Origin: Agapetus fuscipes
Taxonomy: Eukaryota > Arthropoda > Insecta > Trichoptera > Glossosomatidae
NCBI GenBank assembly: GCA_951799405.1
Contig: OX637353.1
Coordinates: 13,454,001-13,518,000 of the forward strand
DNA length: 64,000 bases
Reading direction: 5' to 3'
In this document: positions 61,725 to 64,000 of the stretch, piece after piece
How the letters are laid out: each line of letters starts with the position of its first letter
How positions within the stretch are numbered: the first letter of the stretch is position 1
Program-made: the position numbers and the translations under genes
The notes under the pieces: model-generated
The model's database searches: none
Seen by the model: only the letters and a program-made list of their open reading frames with translations
What the model was told of the DNA's origin: nothing

Positions 61725-62407
61725 TAGGGACTGGAAAAAAGTGGTGTTATTTTTTGTGAATTTCGGTGTTTTTTCCCTGAAAACAGGGAAATTTGCGTTA
61801 TTTTTTTTAATCAAAAACAGGGAGATTTGGTATTATTTTTTAAGGTTGATTTGATCAAAATTAAGGTTGATATAATTGCAAAACAATAAATATTTACGAT
61901 TTATTATATAAAAAACAATATGTACTTACAAAAACAATGAATAAACAAAATGTGAATCAATACGAGTAGGTACAAAGAAATCATTGATTGAAAAAGTATT
62001 AATATTTTAATGATACACGGAATACCCTGCAATATCTATCTGCGATTATTAATTAATAATTACCGAATAACATATGTTGAGCCAGATTCAAATTTAGCGT
62101 CAAATGACCCCGGCGTGGATAGAACAAACGTTGTTCAATTCCAAACACGCTACAAAGATCAGCCCACTTGGCCCCCTCGGGCATAACAATGACCGATTTT
62201 CCTACGCTTTGCACCTTGCAAATGGTTTTCGCAGGAATCTTTTCTCTCCCACGAAATCGTTACATTGCAAAAGCGGCACATCACAACTTGTTTGCAAAAT
62301 TTCTACCAAAAGTACGAAAAATCTCAAATTTCGCGTTATTTGCGTAAAAACCTCAATATTCGCGAATAAATTCGTTTTATCGCGATCGCGAAATTTTCCA
62401 GTCCCTA
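61725..62407. mobile_element. hAT-like non-autonomous element with 8-bp target duplication
   Basis: TCGATTGG flanks both ends (61717-61724 and 62408-62415). Inverted ends TAGGGACTGGAAAA and (inverted) TAGGGACTGGAAAATT. Subterminal text differs: GGGAAATTTGCG on the left, TCGCGATCGCGAAA on the right. 683 bp, no transposase. A SINE-D piece lies inside. Confidence 0.85.
62098..62195 (-). mobile_element. SINE-D head, inside hAT-like element
   Basis: On the minus strand: TTATGCCCGAGGGGGCCAAG, GCGTGTTTGGAATTGAACAA and GTTCTATCCACGCCGGGG, as at 19311-19390. Confidence 0.65.
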
Positions 62408-62479
62408 TCGATTGGTGATACACGGTGGTATACTTAGTTGTGCCCACTTTGATACGCACAAGTATGTGAACGCTAAAAG

Positions 62480-62735
62480 AACTCTACTAAGCTGCACTAA
62501 TAGTGTAACTTCTTTCCGCAATTCCCCCGAAAGGATCGCATGTGGTGAGTGGAACCTATTTATTGTAACAAGTAAGAGGGCTGGCCTTACGCCAGCTACT
62601 CCAGTTGAAGTGAGGGTTTCCCAGCTTCCGAGGAGGCTGGTACACATTTCTTATGAAGGCTTGACATAAACTTGACAAACGGGTACCTGAGCTCTCGGTG
62701 TGGAATGCAAGTACTCTACTATCAACTGGACTATC
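62480..62735 (-). mobile_element. SINE-C, worn head
   Basis: Minus strand; 3' end TTAGTGCAGCTTAGTAGAG-like, CCACATGCGATCCTTTCGGG, ACTTCAACTGGAGTAGCTGG, TCCTCGGAAGCTGGGAAACC, head with GATAGTAGAGTACTTGCATT. Confidence 0.75.
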
Positions 62736-62741
62736 GGAAGT

Positions 62742-62870
62742 TTGGTATATTTTGTAAGTATATACACATATGCAGCATGTGTAAGCTCGAACATAAATGT
62801 AAATACAAGTGAACATGCATTTAATTTGAGCCTTATATGTCAATATTCTTTGCAATTTTGATTATTATTT
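62742..62870 (+). repeat. Repeat A 3' half
   Basis: TTTGGTATATTTTGTAAGTA to TTGCAATTTTGATTATTA. Confidence 0.65.
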
Positions 62871-62927
62871 ATATGGATAGTAATCACAAAGGTTTTTCAG
62901 AGAGGAAATTTTCTGTGATACTAACTT

Positions 62928-63235
62928 GGACCGGTCCGTAGTCCAGTGGCAGCACTTCGGACTCGTGAATGGAAGGTTGTAGATTTGAGCCCCGGCGGAG
63001 CACAAAAATGTACCATTTATATTTAGAATATGCTCTTCGCTGAGTTGAAAAATTCATAAACCTTTACCAAAGACCGGTCACTGAAAGGTCCATCCAACCT
63101 TACAACAACTGGGTCTTGCTTGAGAATTGGCGCTTTCTACAGCGACGACCAAGCTAGCAGAGGGCTCTTGAGGTGTGATGCACACAAAAACAGCACTCAC
63201 CAAAAAAATCATCCTAATATTATTTTATTATCTGT
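62928..63235 (+). mobile_element. SINE-B1, full length
   Basis: Head GACCGGTCCGTAGTCCAGTG, worn B box GATTTGAGCCCC, body to GCGACGACCAAGCTAGC, tail AGAGGGCTCTTGAGGTGTG, AGCACTCACC and ATTATTTTATTA end. Confidence 0.85.
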
Positions 63236-63294
63236 AGACCTAAATGTTATTAACCGAATAGTCATGTAACTGAATTTATCTATTTATGATCGAG

Positions 63295-63400
63295 TTTTCC
63301 GTGTCCAAAATGTTGTTGACCGAAAATCCATGTGGACAAACTATCGTGTGACCAAATTGTTCATGGACGAGTTTTCTGTGGACGCCATGTCGTTACACCT
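63295..63400 (-). repeat. Minisatellite, inverted relative to 61490-61680
   Basis: On the minus strand: GTCCACAGAAAACTCGTCCA, AATTTGGTCACACGATAG and TTTCGGTCAACAACATTTTG, the same TCGGTCAC / CTCGTCCAC vocabulary. Confidence 0.55.
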
Positions 63401-63817
63401 TAATGTAGGTATTTGTATTCGGACGACGGCGCCGGAAAAATCGTCCCTTTGTGAAAACTGTATACAGCGCAGTTGCAACCAATCTTGTAGAAGAATTTGA
63501 ATGGTCGGGATAGATGCAGACGATTGAAAATTCAATCTCGCAAGACTTGGCCGAGTGTACTTTTCTCTTTAAGTCCATCATTCACAAGTTGACAAATAAA
63601 TTCATCCATTTCCATTTTATTTGAAGTACCTACTTACATAATGACTTTTTTTTCTCTATAAATTGAAAGTTTATTTTGTAAAGAAATTGAATTATTTTGT
63701 ACCGTTACGAATATGTAGTTGTGTTTTGTGTTTGCCTGTGTGAGCTAATAATAAAATCTGTGAAGTCTCTCTGGAAAATAGATGTCAGGTACTTACTTAA
63801 TAATATTATTAGTTGGC
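63401..63817. other. No recognised feature
   Basis: Unmatched sequence; no coding signal. Confidence 0.35.
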
Positions 63818-63975
63818 AAAAGGGCTTATGTTCATTTGAGGTTTTGTGAATTGTAGGTACCTACACATGCAGCATTCGTAAGCGCGAACTTATACGTGTA
63901 TTTTTGTGGGCATGCATTTAATATGAATTTTAAATGTTTATGTATCTTTGCAACTTAGATTATATATTATAGACA
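63818..63975 (+). repeat. Repeat A 3' two-thirds
   Basis: GGGCTTATGTTCATTTGAGG to CAACTTAGATTATATATTAT. Confidence 0.8.
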
Positions 63976-64000
63976 ACTTACATTTCATAGTATAAGAGTT

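Overview
This window looks like AT-rich nuclear DNA from an invertebrate animal, most likely an arthropod. I base this on the mix of transposon families: CR1/Jockey-type, L2-like and RTE-like LINEs, Penelope-like elements, hAT and pogo/Tigger-like DNA transposons, and tRNA-derived SINEs. I found no convincing single-copy host protein gene and no intact host tRNA gene. Almost everything recognisable is mobile-element DNA, much of it inserted into other elements. The species cannot be named from the sequence alone.

The commonest sequence is a unit of about 250 bp, here called repeat A. It occurs roughly 40 times on both strands and ends in short GATTA/TTATAGA-type repeats. In four places it directly follows the 3' end of an RTE-like LINE, so it is that LINE's 3' terminus or a SINE-like unit sharing it. 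SINE-B has a tRNA-like head with CGT at the anticodon position. SINE-C has a tRNA-like head with TCC there and a body rich in hairpins. SINE-D and SINE-E are two further tRNA-like families. SINE-B occurs with three different 3' modules after one common junction. One module matches the 3' end of the L2-like LINE in this window, one ends in poly(A), and one is SINE-C itself.

Layout. 1-9 kb: LINE fragments, repeat A, SINE-B/-C and a split MITE. 9-17 kb: a Penelope-like remnant (9431-9923), MITE-1 split by a perfect 89-bp foldback (11821-12301), LINE fragments, and a pogo/Tigger-like element with a MITE inside it. 17-21 kb: nested SINEs. 21.6-25.1 kb: a hAT element with an 8-bp target duplication, a broken transposase, and a head-to-tail array of about eight repeat A units. 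25-44 kb: dense SINE, MITE and repeat A mixtures, a second Penelope copy, RTE-like LINE remnants, an L2-like LINE end and a degenerate satellite. 44.2-49.4 kb: a nearly complete two-ORF LINE (CCHC gag-like ORF1, then endonuclease plus reverse transcriptase) that has split a copy of repeat A; its ORF2 has one late frameshift. 50-64 kb: more Penelope, LINE and SINE remnants, a four-arm foldback element, a 5S rRNA-like pseudogene touching a SINE head, a 683-bp non-autonomous hAT, and inverted minisatellite patches.

The full LINE is the only element here close to coding capacity. RTE-like, L2-like and Penelope reverse transcriptases probably mobilised the other retroelements, but only their 3' ends remain. 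Repeat boundaries were read by eye and may be off by a few to a few tens of bases.
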